DNA from: Pseudomonadota bacterium
Lineage (GTDB): Bacteria; Pseudomonadota; Alphaproteobacteria; Rhizobiales; Hyphomicrobiaceae
DNA length: 64,000 nucleotides
Direction of reading: 5' to 3'
Assembly (NCBI GenBank): GCA_023405815.1
Contig: JAEXXM010000011.1
Span: 62,001-126,000 of the forward strand
Positions within the stretch are counted from its first letter, which is position 1. Every line of letters begins with the position of its first letter. The notes under the pieces are model-generated. The model saw only the letters and a program-made list of their open reading frames with translations, made no database searches and had not been told where the DNA came from. The position numbers and the translations under genes were made by a program. Shown piece after piece: positions 10,533 through 20,240 of this stretch.

Positions 10533-11774
10533 TCAGCGCCAGGGCAGCTTCTCGCCCTGGATTCCCGTCTGGCGCACCTGCGAGACCTCGTCGAAGGCCT
10601 CGGCGAACTCGACGGCCCCAGGCTTGCGGGTGCCGCTGTCCATGCGACGGGTGAACTCGGCCAGGAGCTCGGCCGAGGTCTTGTCGATGACCATCTTGTT
10701 CACGTAGTAGGCCCGGCGGGCGAAGAAGTTGGGGGTAGGTGCCGTGAGGCCGGTCGGCTGCATCATCTCGAGCCCGGTTCCCGGACCCGACAGGTTCATC
10801 AGCTCGATCTCCTCGCCGGAGAGGTTGGTTACCCCCTTGCGGGCGGCGAAGTCCTTCAGGCCACGCAATTTCAAGGACTGCAACCAAGGTCCGATGTCGC
10901 CGTCGAGGTTGATGGCGTGCATGCCATAGCCCTTCGATGACTGGGCGAAGGCGACGTGGCGATACCAATTGTTCGGAACCGACTTTGCGGTGCGGATCAT
11001 CGCCTGCAGCGAGGCAATCTTGCGCTGCAACTCCTCGGCGCGCGCCTGATCCTGGGCATTGGCCTGCAGGCGCTGCAGGCGCTTGACGAACTGATCGCCG
11101 TGCTTCACGAGCTCGCCGATGGTGTTGGCGTGCAGGAGCTGGGCGTAGCCAAGGGCGGAGGAGATCGGCTTGCCCTTCTTGGTGACCGGGTTGATCCCGG
11201 ACTGCATGTCGGCCGTCCCATTGCCACCCGTCTCCAGGGCGTAGACGCGCACGACCTGCTCCTTGGTGAGCCCGAGCGAGACGGCCTCGGCGGCATAACG
11301 GCGCTTGAACTCGCGCTCGGAAATGCGCGTCGGCACGAAGCCATAGTGCTTCTTTGCGGCAGCGAGAAAGTCGGCGACACCTGGCAGAGGCTTTGACGGC
11401 TTGGGCGACTCTGGATGCTTCTCTTGTGCGGCCAGGAAGCGCGTCCATTGCTTGTCGAGGTCGGCGCTCAGGCGCGGGCCCTTGTACGTCGGCGGGTAGC
11501 TCCAGACGTAGTCGCCCTCGTCGAAGAACTTGGTCGATCCGCGCTTTGCGGTTCGCCCCTTGCGCTTCTTCTCAACCTGGGACCAGTAGGCGTCCAGCAG
11601 CTTATCGTGCTGGCTCTTGGCGGTGCGCCAGGCGATGAACTCGTCCTGCTGCTGCGGTGACAGGGTGGCGAGGAAGTCCTGCACGCTGGCCGCCGTCGCG
11701 CTCACGGAGGATGCCGCCGCCACCACGAGGACGGCAAGCGCTCCGAGCAGTCGACGGCAATGCCGCATCGGCAC
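10533..11774 (-). CDS. Exported protein with a lysozyme-like (transglycosylase-type) core, function unproven
   Basis: The 413-aa precursor has a signal peptide (LLGALAVLVVAAASSVSATAA). Around residues 180-225 it contains VYALETGGNG followed by a GYAQLLHANTIGEL segment. This spacing resembles lytic transglycosylases, where a catalytic Glu lies in an ES/ET-G motif and is followed by a G-x-x-Q-L/M helix, so a peptidoglycan-active fold is plausible but not shown. The rest, including KRRYAAEAVSLGL and a C-terminal YYVNKMVIDKTSAELLAEFTRRMDSG, is unfamiliar. The start is GTG at 11774 (AAAGGA upstream) or ATG at 11768. It is divergent from the Nudix gene. Confidence 0.75.
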   Translation of the reverse strand: MPMRHCRRLLGALAVLVVAAASSVSATAASVQDFLATLSPQQQDEFIAWRTAKSQHDKLLDAYWSQVEKKRKGRTAKRGSTKFFDEGDYVWSYPPTYKGPRLSADLDKQWTRFLAAQEKHPESPKPSKPLPGVADFLAAAKKHYGFVPTRISEREFKRRYAAEAVSLGLTKEQVVRVYALETGGNGTADMQSGINPVTKKGKPISSALGYAQLLHANTIGELVKHGDQFVKRLQRLQANAQDQARAEELQRKIASLQAMIRTAKSVPNNWYRHVAFAQSSKGYGMHAINLDGDIGPWLQSLKLRGLKDFAARKGVTNLSGEEIELMNLSGPGTGLEMMQPTGLTAPTPNFFARRAYYVNKMVIDKTSAELLAEFTRRMDSGTRKPGAVEFAEAFDEVSQVRQTGIQGEKLPWR

Positions 11775-11916
11775 CTGGCAATCCTTTCACGCGCGTTGGC
11801 TGATATTCGCGTGTCAGTTGGACGTTATCGTGATTTGCCAACCCTATGCGAGCTTAACCTGCCGCGGAACTCTTAAGGGCCCTACCCGGCTTGGAATCGA
11901 AATTTACAGATGCGAT

Positions 11917-12579
11917 ATGCAGGGGGTGAGCACTCCAGCCCCATTTCCCTTCACGGCGGATGGATTCCGTCGCCTGGCTCTCGAGCATCTGAGCCCGTTG
12001 GTGCCGGTCGTCGATCCGAACGCCCCTGATACGCCAAGCGATTTCGACCTGAGCCCCGAACTCGTTCCCGAGGTCGCGCGCGCCCCGTTGGCCCCTGCGG
12101 CCGTGCTCATCCCGATCGTGGCGCGCCCCGAGCTCACGGTGCTGCTGACGCAGCGCACCGAGAGCTTGAAGCGTCACGCAGGGCAGATCGCCTTTCCCGG
12201 CGGACGGATGGAGCCGACCGACAGGGATCCTATGGCGACGGCGCTGCGCGAGGCGCACGAGGAGATCGGCCTCGATCCCTCGTTCGTCGAGACACTCGGC
12301 TATCTCGACGCCTATCGCACGGGGACGGGCTTTCGGATCTTCCCGGTGGTCAGCCTCGTCCGCGAAGGTTTCGCGTTGCAGCTCGACCAGCACGAGGTTG
12401 CCGATGCTTTCGAAGTCCCGCTTGCATTCCTGATGGATGAGGCGAACCATCGGACGGAAACGCGCTTTTGGCGCGGGCAAGAGAGACGCTTCTACGCGAT
12501 GCCCTTCGAGCAGCGGTATATTTGGGGCGCGACGGCCGGGATAATGAGAAACTTGCACAAGAGGCTCTTTTCGCCATGA
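11917..12579 (+). CDS. Nudix hydrolase, coenzyme A pyrophosphatase type
   Basis: The 220-aa protein belongs to the CoA-diphosphatase branch of Nudix enzymes, which split CoA or its derivatives into 4'-phosphopantetheine and 3',5'-ADP. The UPF0035 signature LKRHAGQIAFPGGRMEP runs directly into the Nudix box, ending in LREAHEEIGLD with the metal-binding glutamates. The ATG at 11917 is the best start, though its ribosome site is weak and a GTG lies 9 bases on. Its TGA overlaps the ATG of the next gene (ATGA at 12576-12579), implying translational coupling. Confidence 0.9.
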   Translation: MQGVSTPAPFPFTADGFRRLALEHLSPLVPVVDPNAPDTPSDFDLSPELVPEVARAPLAPAAVLIPIVARPELTVLLTQRTESLKRHAGQIAFPGGRMEPTDRDPMATALREAHEEIGLDPSFVETLGYLDAYRTGTGFRIFPVVSLVREGFALQLDQHEVADAFEVPLAFLMDEANHRTETRFWRGQERRFYAMPFEQRYIWGATAGIMRNLHKRLFSP

Positions 12580-12842
12580 TCCGCATCGTCGCCGAAAACA
12601 TCTTCCTCTTCCTGCTGCCGACGATCGTGTACGTCGCCTACATCTACATGACGCGCGAGGAGAGACCGGCGGCGGCGCACGTGCTCGACGATGCTCCGCT
12701 CATCTGGCTGTTCGCCGCCGGCGCGGCGGTCGTGCTCATCACGCTGATCAGCTTCGGGTCCGTAACGGGTGGGAAGCCGGGGCAGGTCTATACTCCGCCA
12801 TCGTTCAAGGACGGCAAGATCGAGCCGGGCCACATCGACTGA
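12576..12842 (+). CDS. Small membrane protein, DUF6111-like
   Basis: This 88-aa protein has two hydrophobic segments: ENIFLFLLPTIVYVAYIYM (residues 6-24) and IWLFAAGAAVVLITLISFG (about 43-62). A soluble tail contains GQVYTPPSFKDGKIEPGHID. That tail and the position between a Nudix/CoA pyrophosphatase gene and cca match a conserved alphaproteobacterial family that I recall as DUF6111; its function is unknown. It overlaps the Nudix gene by 4 bp and ends 18 bp before cca, so the three form one operon. Confidence 0.85.
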   Translation: MIRIVAENIFLFLLPTIVYVAYIYMTREERPAAAHVLDDAPLIWLFAAGAAVVLITLISFGSVTGGKPGQVYTPPSFKDGKIEPGHID

Positions 12843-12860
12843 CAGCGGCGGGAAGGACCG

Positions 12861-14138
12861 ATGGCGAACTCCGACGACAGCGACGCCGGGACCGTCAGCC
12901 TGGCGCAGGCCGACTGGCTGAACTGGCCGCAGACGCGTGCCGTGTTCCGGGCCTTGCGTGCGGACGGTGCAGAGGCGCGCGCCGTCGGCGGCGCGGTCCG
13001 CAACGCACTCATGGGGACACCGGTCAAGGACGTCGACATCGCAACGACAGCTCTCCCCGAGGATGTGGTGCAGCTCGCGCGGCGTGCGGGGCTTCACGCG
13101 GTGCCGACGGGGTTCGAGCACGGAACAGTTACGCTTGTCGCGGACAAGATGCCGTTCGAGGTGACGACGCTGCGGCGTGACATCGAGACCTTCGGCCGTC
13201 ATGCGCGTGTCACGTTCACGACCGACTGGCGCGAGGACGCCATGCGTCGCGACTTCACGATGAACGCGCTTTACTGCGATGCGGAGGGGCGGGTGCACGA
13301 CCCGCTCGGCGGCTACGGCGACCTCAAGGCGAAGCGCGTGCGCTTCATCGGCGATGCGCACCAGCGCATCCGCGAGGACTACCTGCGCATTCTCCGCTTC
13401 TTCCGCTTCCTCGCGCAGTATGGAGATCCGGCCGTTCCTGACCCGGAGGGGCTGGAAGCGGCGCGCACGGAAAAGGGCGGACTCAAGCAGCTCTCAGGCG
13501 AGCGCATCCGGGCCGAGCTCATGCTGCTGCTCGCTGCACCCGGCGCAGTGTCGGCTCTCGCGACAATGGATGCGGCGGATTTGCTTGAGCCGCTGCTCGA
13601 CGTCCCGGGCGACGTGCGACTCGTCAAACGGCTCACCGAGGTCGAGCGTGCGCTCGACCGGGCGCCCGATCCGGTGTTGCGGCTCGCGGCGCTCGGGGCG
13701 GACGATGCTGCGAGGCTGAAGGACCGGCTACGGCTGTCGCTGGTCGAGACGGGACGCATCGCCGATGCCGCGCGCCGGGATGCGGCGTTCGATCCCAAGA
13801 GCGATGAGGCTGTGGCCAGGGCCTTCATCTACCGGCATGGGCCGGAAGCATTTGTCGACGGGGCGCTGCTCGACTGGGCGCGGTCAGGCGAGGATGCCCG
13901 CGATCAAGCGCGCGCGCGACGTGTCGGGCTGGCGGAGCGCTGGAAGGCGCCGAAGCTTCCGGTGCGCGGCGCCGACGTCATGGCGCTCGGCGTACCGGCC
14001 GGGCCGCCGGTCGGCCGCATCGTCGCGGCGTTCGAGGACTGGTGGATCGGCGCCGGCTTTCCAATGGAGGAAGCCCAGGCGCGCGAAAAGCTCAAGGAGC
14101 TGGCGCGCGGCGAGCTTTCCGCCCGCCGCGACGCTTGA
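12861..14138 (+). CDS. cca: CCA tRNA nucleotidyltransferase / poly(A) polymerase family
   Basis: The 425-aa protein adds or repairs the 3' CCA of tRNAs. The class II polymerase beta head is visible: VGGAVRNALMGTPVKDVDIATTA, with the GG and the DxD metal ligands, then FTMNALYCDAEGRVHDPLGGYGDL and IREDYLRILRFFRFLAQYG with the nucleotide-selecting helix. The C-terminal half is helical and less conserved. It is third in the Nudix-DUF6111-cca operon. The lone tRNA in this window (53394-53468) already encodes its CCA, so repair is the likelier task there. Confidence 0.93.
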   Translation: MANSDDSDAGTVSLAQADWLNWPQTRAVFRALRADGAEARAVGGAVRNALMGTPVKDVDIATTALPEDVVQLARRAGLHAVPTGFEHGTVTLVADKMPFEVTTLRRDIETFGRHARVTFTTDWREDAMRRDFTMNALYCDAEGRVHDPLGGYGDLKAKRVRFIGDAHQRIREDYLRILRFFRFLAQYGDPAVPDPEGLEAARTEKGGLKQLSGERIRAELMLLLAAPGAVSALATMDAADLLEPLLDVPGDVRLVKRLTEVERALDRAPDPVLRLAALGADDAARLKDRLRLSLVETGRIADAARRDAAFDPKSDEAVARAFIYRHGPEAFVDGALLDWARSGEDARDQARARRVGLAERWKAPKLPVRGADVMALGVPAGPPVGRIVAAFEDWWIGAGFPMEEAQAREKLKELARGELSARRDA

Positions 14139-14145
14139 GGCTAGG

Positions 14146-16296
14146 TCAAGGCGAGAAGAGGCCGGAGATGGCGTCGGCCAACGAGTCTGGACCCTGCTGC
14201 TGCTTCTTCTTGGCGCGGCGCGTGTACTGCTGCTGCTGACCGCCGATGGGGCTGTCCTCAGATGAGGCGATCGCATCGTCGGCGTAGGCGGGTTGCTCGA
14301 AGCGGATGGATTTGCCGGTCAGAGCGGCGGCGGTGCGGCTATCGAGGCCGTAGAAGTCGCCGTAAGTCCTCAGTTGCCCGTCGTCGTCGACCCGCGCCGT
14401 CATGTAGGTGATGTGCACGGGGATGTGCTTGTCGAGGGCAACCTCGCCGCCGCTGTTCCACATGGCGCCGACCTTGGCGGTCGACCAGCCTTTATCCTCG
14501 GCGAGGAGGACCTCGGCGAGCTTACGCGGCTCGTGCACGCGCATGCAGCCGTGGCTCAAAGCGCGGAATGACTTGCCGAACAGGTTCCGCTCGGGCGTGT
14601 CGTGCATATAGACGTCATGGGAGTTGGGGAACAGGAACTTCACCTCGCCGAGCACATTCTTCGGCCCCGGCGGCTGCTGGAAGCTGAAGCGGCGGATATC
14701 GGTGTTGGCCCAATCGATCGAATTAGGATCGACCTGGCGGCCGTTGGCGTAGGCGCGCAGGTCGTAGGCGTCGAGCACGGCCTGAGCGGAGTAGCCGCCG
14801 CCGAAGATGCCGAAGAAGCCGGCGCCGGAGCTCTTGCGCAGAAGAGGAGCGAGCTCCTTCATCTTGATGCCGTCAGGCACGCCCCAGCTCGGGCGGAAGA
14901 CAACCGTCTTCATGTCGGCGGAGAACACGGGAGTCGGCCACGACGGCTGGCCGACGATAATCTCGTCGGTGTGAATGACCTGGCCGTTCTTGACGATGCG
15001 GGTGAGGAACTCGGGAACGTTGTCCCAGACGTAGAACTCACCCAGGTCAGCCGGCACCCAGCGCCAGCGTTCCATGTTGATGAGGATTCGCTCGATCTTG
15101 GAGTCGTTCGACTGCGCGACGGGACGCGGGCCGCCATTCAGGACCTGACGGGTGCCGTTGCCGACGATGCCGTCGGGTGTGAGGTTCTTGGAGCGCTGAA
15201 ATTCCTTGACGGCCTGCTGGAGCTGATCGTCGTAGACGCTCTCGGCAGCGGGGTCGGAAGCCGGCACCTTGAGACGCTGGCGCAGCAGCGAGACCTGAGG
15301 GTCGGACGAGCCGGGGCGGATGATGCGGCCCATCGGGAGCTGCACGGACAGCGCAGGATCCTCGACGGGCGTCTCCTCCTTCACCTCGCCGCCACGCAGC
15401 TTGATGAGCATCTGGCGCAGCGCCTCGAACTGCTGGTGCTTGGGGTGCAGCGAAGTGAGATATGCGTCGGGCTTGTCGGTGGCGGCGATCTCGCCCAGCA
15501 CCGTCTTCGGCGGCACCAGCGTCGGCTGCTGGTCCATGAGCTGAGAAATGCTGGACGGATTGATGCGGCCGCCGCGGGCATAGCGCGCATACTTCAAGAC
15601 CGCGAGCGCGACCTGCAGCTCGGTGTCGGCAACGGCTTCGGGGGTTAGACCGGAGACGGCCGGAGAGGGCACGCTGAAAGCCGAGACGGGGAGGCCCCAA
15701 TTCTCGGCGCGGCCGATCTCGGCGACGACAGCCTTGCCTTTGTCGGTGAGGCCGCTGGTCGATGCCCAGATCGGAGCACCGGTCAGCTCACCGTAGTAGG
15801 CGGAAAGCGCAGCGGCGTCGTCCTGGTTAGCCCTCTTGGCGAGATCGGGCAGCTTCTGACGGATGCTGGCAACGATTGGATCGGCCGGCGGCAGCACCTG
15901 GGGTGCCGCGGTCGCGGGCGCAGAGGCTGCCGGGTCGGGCAGCGCGGCCGTCGACTTCGGAGGCTCGGTTGGCGTAGCGGCCGGGGTGGCGGCGGCGGGT
16001 TGAGTGGGCGCGGCGGGCGATTGTGCGGCGGGAGCCTGAGTTGCAGCGGCTCCTGGCGTCGCCGTCGGCTCCGTCACGGTCGCCTGCTGGGTCGCGGACG
16101 GTGTCGCAGTCGGAGCGGCCGGCGGCGCAGCTGGAGTAGCCGCAGCCGCCGCGGCGGGTTGGGTCTGCGTGGTCGCGGGCTCTTGCGGTGTCGGAGACGG
16201 TGTTTCGGCGCGGGCTGCGACCGAACCGGTAACACAGAGAGCCGCGATCGCGGGCAAGAGCCCCGCGCGCGTCGAAACAGCCTTTATTCTGGTCAT
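14146..16296 (-). CDS. L,D-transpeptidase, YcbB/LdtD type
   Basis: The 716-aa periplasmic enzyme makes 3-3 cross-links between diaminopimelate residues of peptidoglycan. It starts with a signal peptide (ending near AARA-ETP). A very long Ala/Pro/Thr-rich linker follows, to about residue 130. The scaffold domain comes next, then a peptidoglycan-binding segment (LRQRLKVPASDP ... KNLTPDGIVGNGT), and the YkuD catalytic domain with SHGCMRVH, nucleophile Cys584. A short basic/Gln-rich tail ends the protein. Polar-growing Hyphomicrobiales carry many Ldt enzymes. It is convergent with cca, 7 bp apart. Substrate specificity is inferred from the YcbB architecture. Confidence 0.92.
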   Translation of the reverse strand: MTRIKAVSTRAGLLPAIAALCVTGSVAARAETPSPTPQEPATTQTQPAAAAAATPAAPPAAPTATPSATQQATVTEPTATPGAAATQAPAAQSPAAPTQPAAATPAATPTEPPKSTAALPDPAASAPATAAPQVLPPADPIVASIRQKLPDLAKRANQDDAAALSAYYGELTGAPIWASTSGLTDKGKAVVAEIGRAENWGLPVSAFSVPSPAVSGLTPEAVADTELQVALAVLKYARYARGGRINPSSISQLMDQQPTLVPPKTVLGEIAATDKPDAYLTSLHPKHQQFEALRQMLIKLRGGEVKEETPVEDPALSVQLPMGRIIRPGSSDPQVSLLRQRLKVPASDPAAESVYDDQLQQAVKEFQRSKNLTPDGIVGNGTRQVLNGGPRPVAQSNDSKIERILINMERWRWVPADLGEFYVWDNVPEFLTRIVKNGQVIHTDEIIVGQPSWPTPVFSADMKTVVFRPSWGVPDGIKMKELAPLLRKSSGAGFFGIFGGGYSAQAVLDAYDLRAYANGRQVDPNSIDWANTDIRRFSFQQPPGPKNVLGEVKFLFPNSHDVYMHDTPERNLFGKSFRALSHGCMRVHEPRKLAEVLLAEDKGWSTAKVGAMWNSGGEVALDKHIPVHITYMTARVDDDGQLRTYGDFYGLDSRTAAALTGKSIRFEQPAYADDAIASSEDSPIGGQQQQYTRRAKKKQQQGPDSLADAISGLFSP

Positions 16297-16464
16297 CCCT
16301 CGGTCTCCAAAAGCGCCTGCAAGCTAGATGGAGAAAATGGCCGTGACTGGGCCGGTTCCGACGCAAACGAACGATTAGGCATGTGGCAATCGATGCATCT
16401 TGCCGTCAAGGCTAACGTGGCGCACCGAGGCCACAGTGGACCGATAAATACCTCACGAGTCGCG

Positions 16465-16492
16465 AAAAAGCCCCGGCCGATGGCCGGGGCTT
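16465..16492 (-). terminator. Rho-independent terminator of groESL
   Basis: A perfect 9-bp stem GCCCCGGCC/GGCCGGGGC (16470-16478 and 16482-16490) with a GAT loop, extended by A-T pairs. On the minus strand it is followed by a run of five T (16465-16469). It lies 35 bp past the groEL stop codon. Confidence 0.92.
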
Positions 16493-16526
16493 CTCAGTTC
16501 TTCCACACCTGATGTGGCGCGGGGAC

Positions 16527-18173
<1,647 letters not shown>

Positions 18174-18232
18174 GTGGGGAAAGCTCCTATCAGCTTTTCA
18201 GCTTTGACGACTATTCGACAGCGCGATCGCGA

Positions 18233-18547
18233 TCAGGCGGCCGCCTTGACGTTGGCCTTGCCTTCGAGAACGCCGAAGATGTCGCTCTCTTTCATGATCA
18301 CCAGATCCTCGCCATCGATCTTCACTTCGGTGCCGCTCCACTTGCCGAAAAGCACACGATCACCGGGCTTCACATCGAGCGGATTGACCTTGCCGGTCTC
18401 GTCGCGGGCACCAGGGCCGACGGCGACGACCTCGCCCTGAATCGGCTTCTCCTTGGCGGTGTCGGGGATGATGATGCCGCCCGCGGTCTTGGTGTCTTCC
18501 TCGACGCGACGGACAACGACGCGGTCATGAAGAGGACGGAACTTCAT
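18233..18547 (-). CDS. groES: Co-chaperonin GroES (Hsp10)
   Basis: This 104-aa protein forms the heptameric lid of the GroEL chamber. It starts MKFRPLHDRVVVRRVEEDTKTAGGIIIPDTAKEKP and contains the mobile-loop and roof motifs, with GDRVLFGKWSGTEVKIDGEDLVIMKESDI near the end. The ATG at 18547 is preceded by GAGGTTGATCCC, a good ribosome site. A 5' leader of about 110 bases separates it from the predicted transcription start near 18660. Confidence 0.98.
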   Translation of the reverse strand: MKFRPLHDRVVVRRVEEDTKTAGGIIIPDTAKEKPIQGEVVAVGPGARDETGKVNPLDVKPGDRVLFGKWSGTEVKIDGEDLVIMKESDIFGVLEGKANVKAAA

Positions 18548-18666
18548 GGGATCAACCTCATGATGTGGTTGCGCTTTTTAAACTGGATGCCTCACCGCAA
18601 AGCGACGAGGCGAAGGGATGCGGAGGCGCAAGGCTTCATTCAGTGCCGTACCGGCCCCGCGCCGCG

Positions 18667-18695
18667 TATATGATCCCGGCTGTTAGCACTGTCAA
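18667..18695 (-). promoter_or_regulatory. Predicted groESL promoter
   Basis: Reading the minus strand, TTGACA (18690-18695) and CATATA (18667-18672) are separated by exactly 17 bp. The preceding base makes the upstream box CTTGACA. It therefore resembles both a housekeeping promoter and the alphaproteobacterial RpoH consensus (CTTGAA-N17-CCATAT). The -35 box lies inside the CIRCE operator. Confidence 0.8.
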
Positions 18696-18709
18696 GAATC
18701 GAGTGCCAA
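18683..18709. promoter_or_regulatory. CIRCE element (HrcA operator) upstream of groESL
   Basis: The sequence reads TTAGCACT, then a mismatched base plus a 9-bp spacer, then GAGTGCCAA. The CIRCE consensus is TTAGCACTC-N9-GAGTGCTAA; here the 9th base of the left arm is G and one right-arm base is C, giving a slightly weakened operator. It overlaps the predicted -35 box, so HrcA binding should block groESL transcription until heat shock. hrcA is not in the window. Confidence 0.93.
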
Positions 18710-18791
18710 AAATACTGAGCAGGGCGACGGCGCCCGCACTATCGGCGCGGGCGCATTAATTAAAGATTAGCAGGCGCTTCGGAACGAATCC

Positions 18792-19349
18792 TCAAGCCGC
18801 GCGGCGGCGGCGGCCTTGCTCGACCTCTTCGACGATCTTGGCGACAAAGGCGTCGATATCTCCGGGATTGCGCGAGGTTATGATGCCATCTGCGGTGGCG
18901 ACCTGCTTATCGACCCAGTGGCCGCCGGCGTTCACGAGGTCGGTGCGGATCGAGGGATACGACGTCACCTCGCGGCCCCTGACGGCATCGGCCTCGACCA
19001 GCATCCACGGACCATGGCAGATGGCCGCCACGACCTTTCCGCCGTCGACGAATGCCTTCACGAGTGCGACGGCCTTGTCGTTCATGCGCAGCTTGTCGGG
19101 GTTCATGACCCCGCCCGGGAGCACCAGGGCGTCGTAGTTGCCAACCTCGACCTGATCGAGCGTCAGGTCGACGGCAACGGGGGTGCCCCAGTTGCCTCCC
19201 CTCCAGCCCTTGATGTGCCCGGTCTCGGGGGCAGCGATTTCGACCTTTGCGCCTTTCGCCTTCAATTGCTGCAGGGGTTTTTCCAGCTCCGACTGCTCGA
19301 ATCCGTGGGTGGCGACAATCAGGAGCCGGCTCTTACTAATCAATGGCAT
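18792..19349 (-). CDS. DJ-1/PfpI family protein (YhbO/PfpI-like protease or deglycase)
   Basis: The 185-aa protein has the class I glutamine-amidotransferase-like fold of the PfpI group. The nucleophile elbow is AAICHGP with Cys111. LVLPGGVMNPDKLR and the closing TSRNPGDIDAFVAKIVEEVE are typical of Hsp31-like/YhbO stress proteins. Members have been reported as proteases, glyoxalases or deglycases; the activity here is not known. The reading frame is open to 19601, but the ATG at 19349 has AGAGGAG 7 bases upstream and gives the normal N-terminus. The C-terminus is basic (GRRRRAA). Confidence 0.87.
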   Translation of the reverse strand: MPLISKSRLLIVATHGFEQSELEKPLQQLKAKGAKVEIAAPETGHIKGWRGGNWGTPVAVDLTLDQVEVGNYDALVLPGGVMNPDKLRMNDKAVALVKAFVDGGKVVAAICHGPWMLVEADAVRGREVTSYPSIRTDLVNAGGHWVDKQVATADGIITSRNPGDIDAFVAKIVEEVEQGRRRRAA

Positions 19350-19519
19350 GACGTACTCCTCTCGAGAGGGCTTCAACCACTGCGCGCACCGATCCGTTCC
19401 ATAGATCGACCCGAAATCCGGATCGTGCTCCAAAACGATCGGACCCGCATCGGCTTTCGCCGGCGGGCCCGCTTCGTTCTTATTCGTGCAGCCGCTCGGG
19501 ATCGCAAATCCCGTTCGCG

Positions 19520-19831
19520 CTAAATGGCGAAATCGGCGAGCTTGGCGCCTTTGTTGAGCTTCGCCACGAGCCAATTCGGCTTGCGGCCGCGGCCCGTCCA
19601 AGTCTCAGACTTGTTATCCGGATTCACATATTTAGCGGCGCTGGCCTTACCGCGACCGCGGCCGCCGAACAGCTCCGAAACAGAAAAGCCGCGCTTTTCC
19701 GCGAGCAGCGCCACAGCCTGCTTTACTTCCGCGCGCTCACGATCGCGAGCTGCACTAATGGCCTTCTGGACTTTCGCTTCCAGCTCGATGAGATCCTTGA
19801 GCGACAATTTATCGATATTGGGGGTGGCCAT
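19520..19831 (-). CDS. H-NS family histone-like nucleoid protein
   Basis: The 103-aa protein pairs an N-terminal helical oligomerisation region (LSLKDLIELEAKVQKAISAARDRERAEVK) with the H-NS DNA-binding motif. Here that motif is KYVNPDNKSETWTGRGRKPNWL at about residues 67-88; TGRGRKP is the minor-groove AT-hook-like loop. It should bind curved or AT-rich DNA and silence or organise it. Its upstream region is distinctly AT-rich for this window and carries a perfect inverted repeat at 19860-19877, a possible autoregulatory site. Confidence 0.92.
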   Translation of the reverse strand: MATPNIDKLSLKDLIELEAKVQKAISAARDRERAEVKQAVALLAEKRGFSVSELFGGRGRGKASAAKYVNPDNKSETWTGRGRKPNWLVAKLNKGAKLADFAI

Positions 19832-19859
19832 CAGGCAGTCCTTCTGAATGCGTGACTAA

Positions 19860-19877
19860 GGCAATTCGCCAATTGCC
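19860..19877. promoter_or_regulatory. Perfect inverted repeat upstream of the H-NS-like gene
   Basis: GGCAATT-CGCC-AATTGCC is a perfect 7-bp inverted repeat with a 4-bp spacer, 29-46 bp before the ATG at 19831. It may be an operator or a 5'-leader hairpin. A possible minus-strand promoter lies further upstream, with TTGACA at 19916-19921. Confidence 0.5.
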
Positions 19878-20100
19878 ACATGTAGAGCAGCTTCAATTAC
19901 TTTTTGCCTTCAATTTGTCAAGGCAGTCAAAAATTGATTGCCCGAAAAGAAACTCGAAGATGCAGCAACTACTGCAACCGTGGCGCGAAATGGCGTTCGG
20001 CGTCGCGTGTTTCTCGAAACAGGTGCTATTCGCAATACCGCCGGCGCCGGGGGCTCTTTGATCCCGGGCAAAAGCTCGGCGGAGCAGACCCCCGGATGGC

Positions 20101-20118
20101 GTTCAGCCAGCGTTCAGC
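20101..20118. promoter_or_regulatory. Direct repeat GTTCAGC-N4-GTTCAGC (11-bp period)
   Basis: Two identical heptamers begin at 20101 and 20112. An 11-bp spacing between direct half-sites is the usual geometry of OmpR/PhoB-family response-regulator sites. It sits about 260 bp upstream of sodB. The binding protein is unknown. Confidence 0.4.
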
Positions 20119-20177
20119 TGGCGGGCGCTAGCCTCCATTCAACCCTGAACTCCCATCTTCCCCGGAGTGATCCACGA

Positions 20178-20205
20178 GGGCGCAGCGTTCAGGGTCGCTG
20201 CGCCC
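20178..20205 (+). other. Perfect 10-bp hairpin in the sodB upstream region
   Basis: GGGCGCAGCG and CGCTGCGCCC flank an 8-base loop. A C-rich run follows, not a T-tract, so a standard Rho-independent terminator is unlikely. It may be a leader or processing structure of the sodB mRNA or part of a small RNA. Confidence 0.5.
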
Positions 20206-20223
20206 TCCCCCCTCCGTCGCATA

Positions 20224-20240
20224 TTGCAGAATTGTTGCAG
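20224..20240. promoter_or_regulatory. Direct repeat TTGCAG-N5-TTGCAG (11-bp period)
   Basis: Identical hexamers begin at 20224 and 20235, again 11 bp apart, about 140 bp upstream of the sodB start. The same period as the pair at 20101 suggests a regulator binding two turns of one DNA face. This is inference only. Confidence 0.35.

Noticed and set aside
19350..19601. N-terminal extension of the PfpI-family protein
   Set aside because: The extension lacks similarity to the family and overlaps the end of the H-NS-like gene. AGAGGAG precedes the ATG at 19349.
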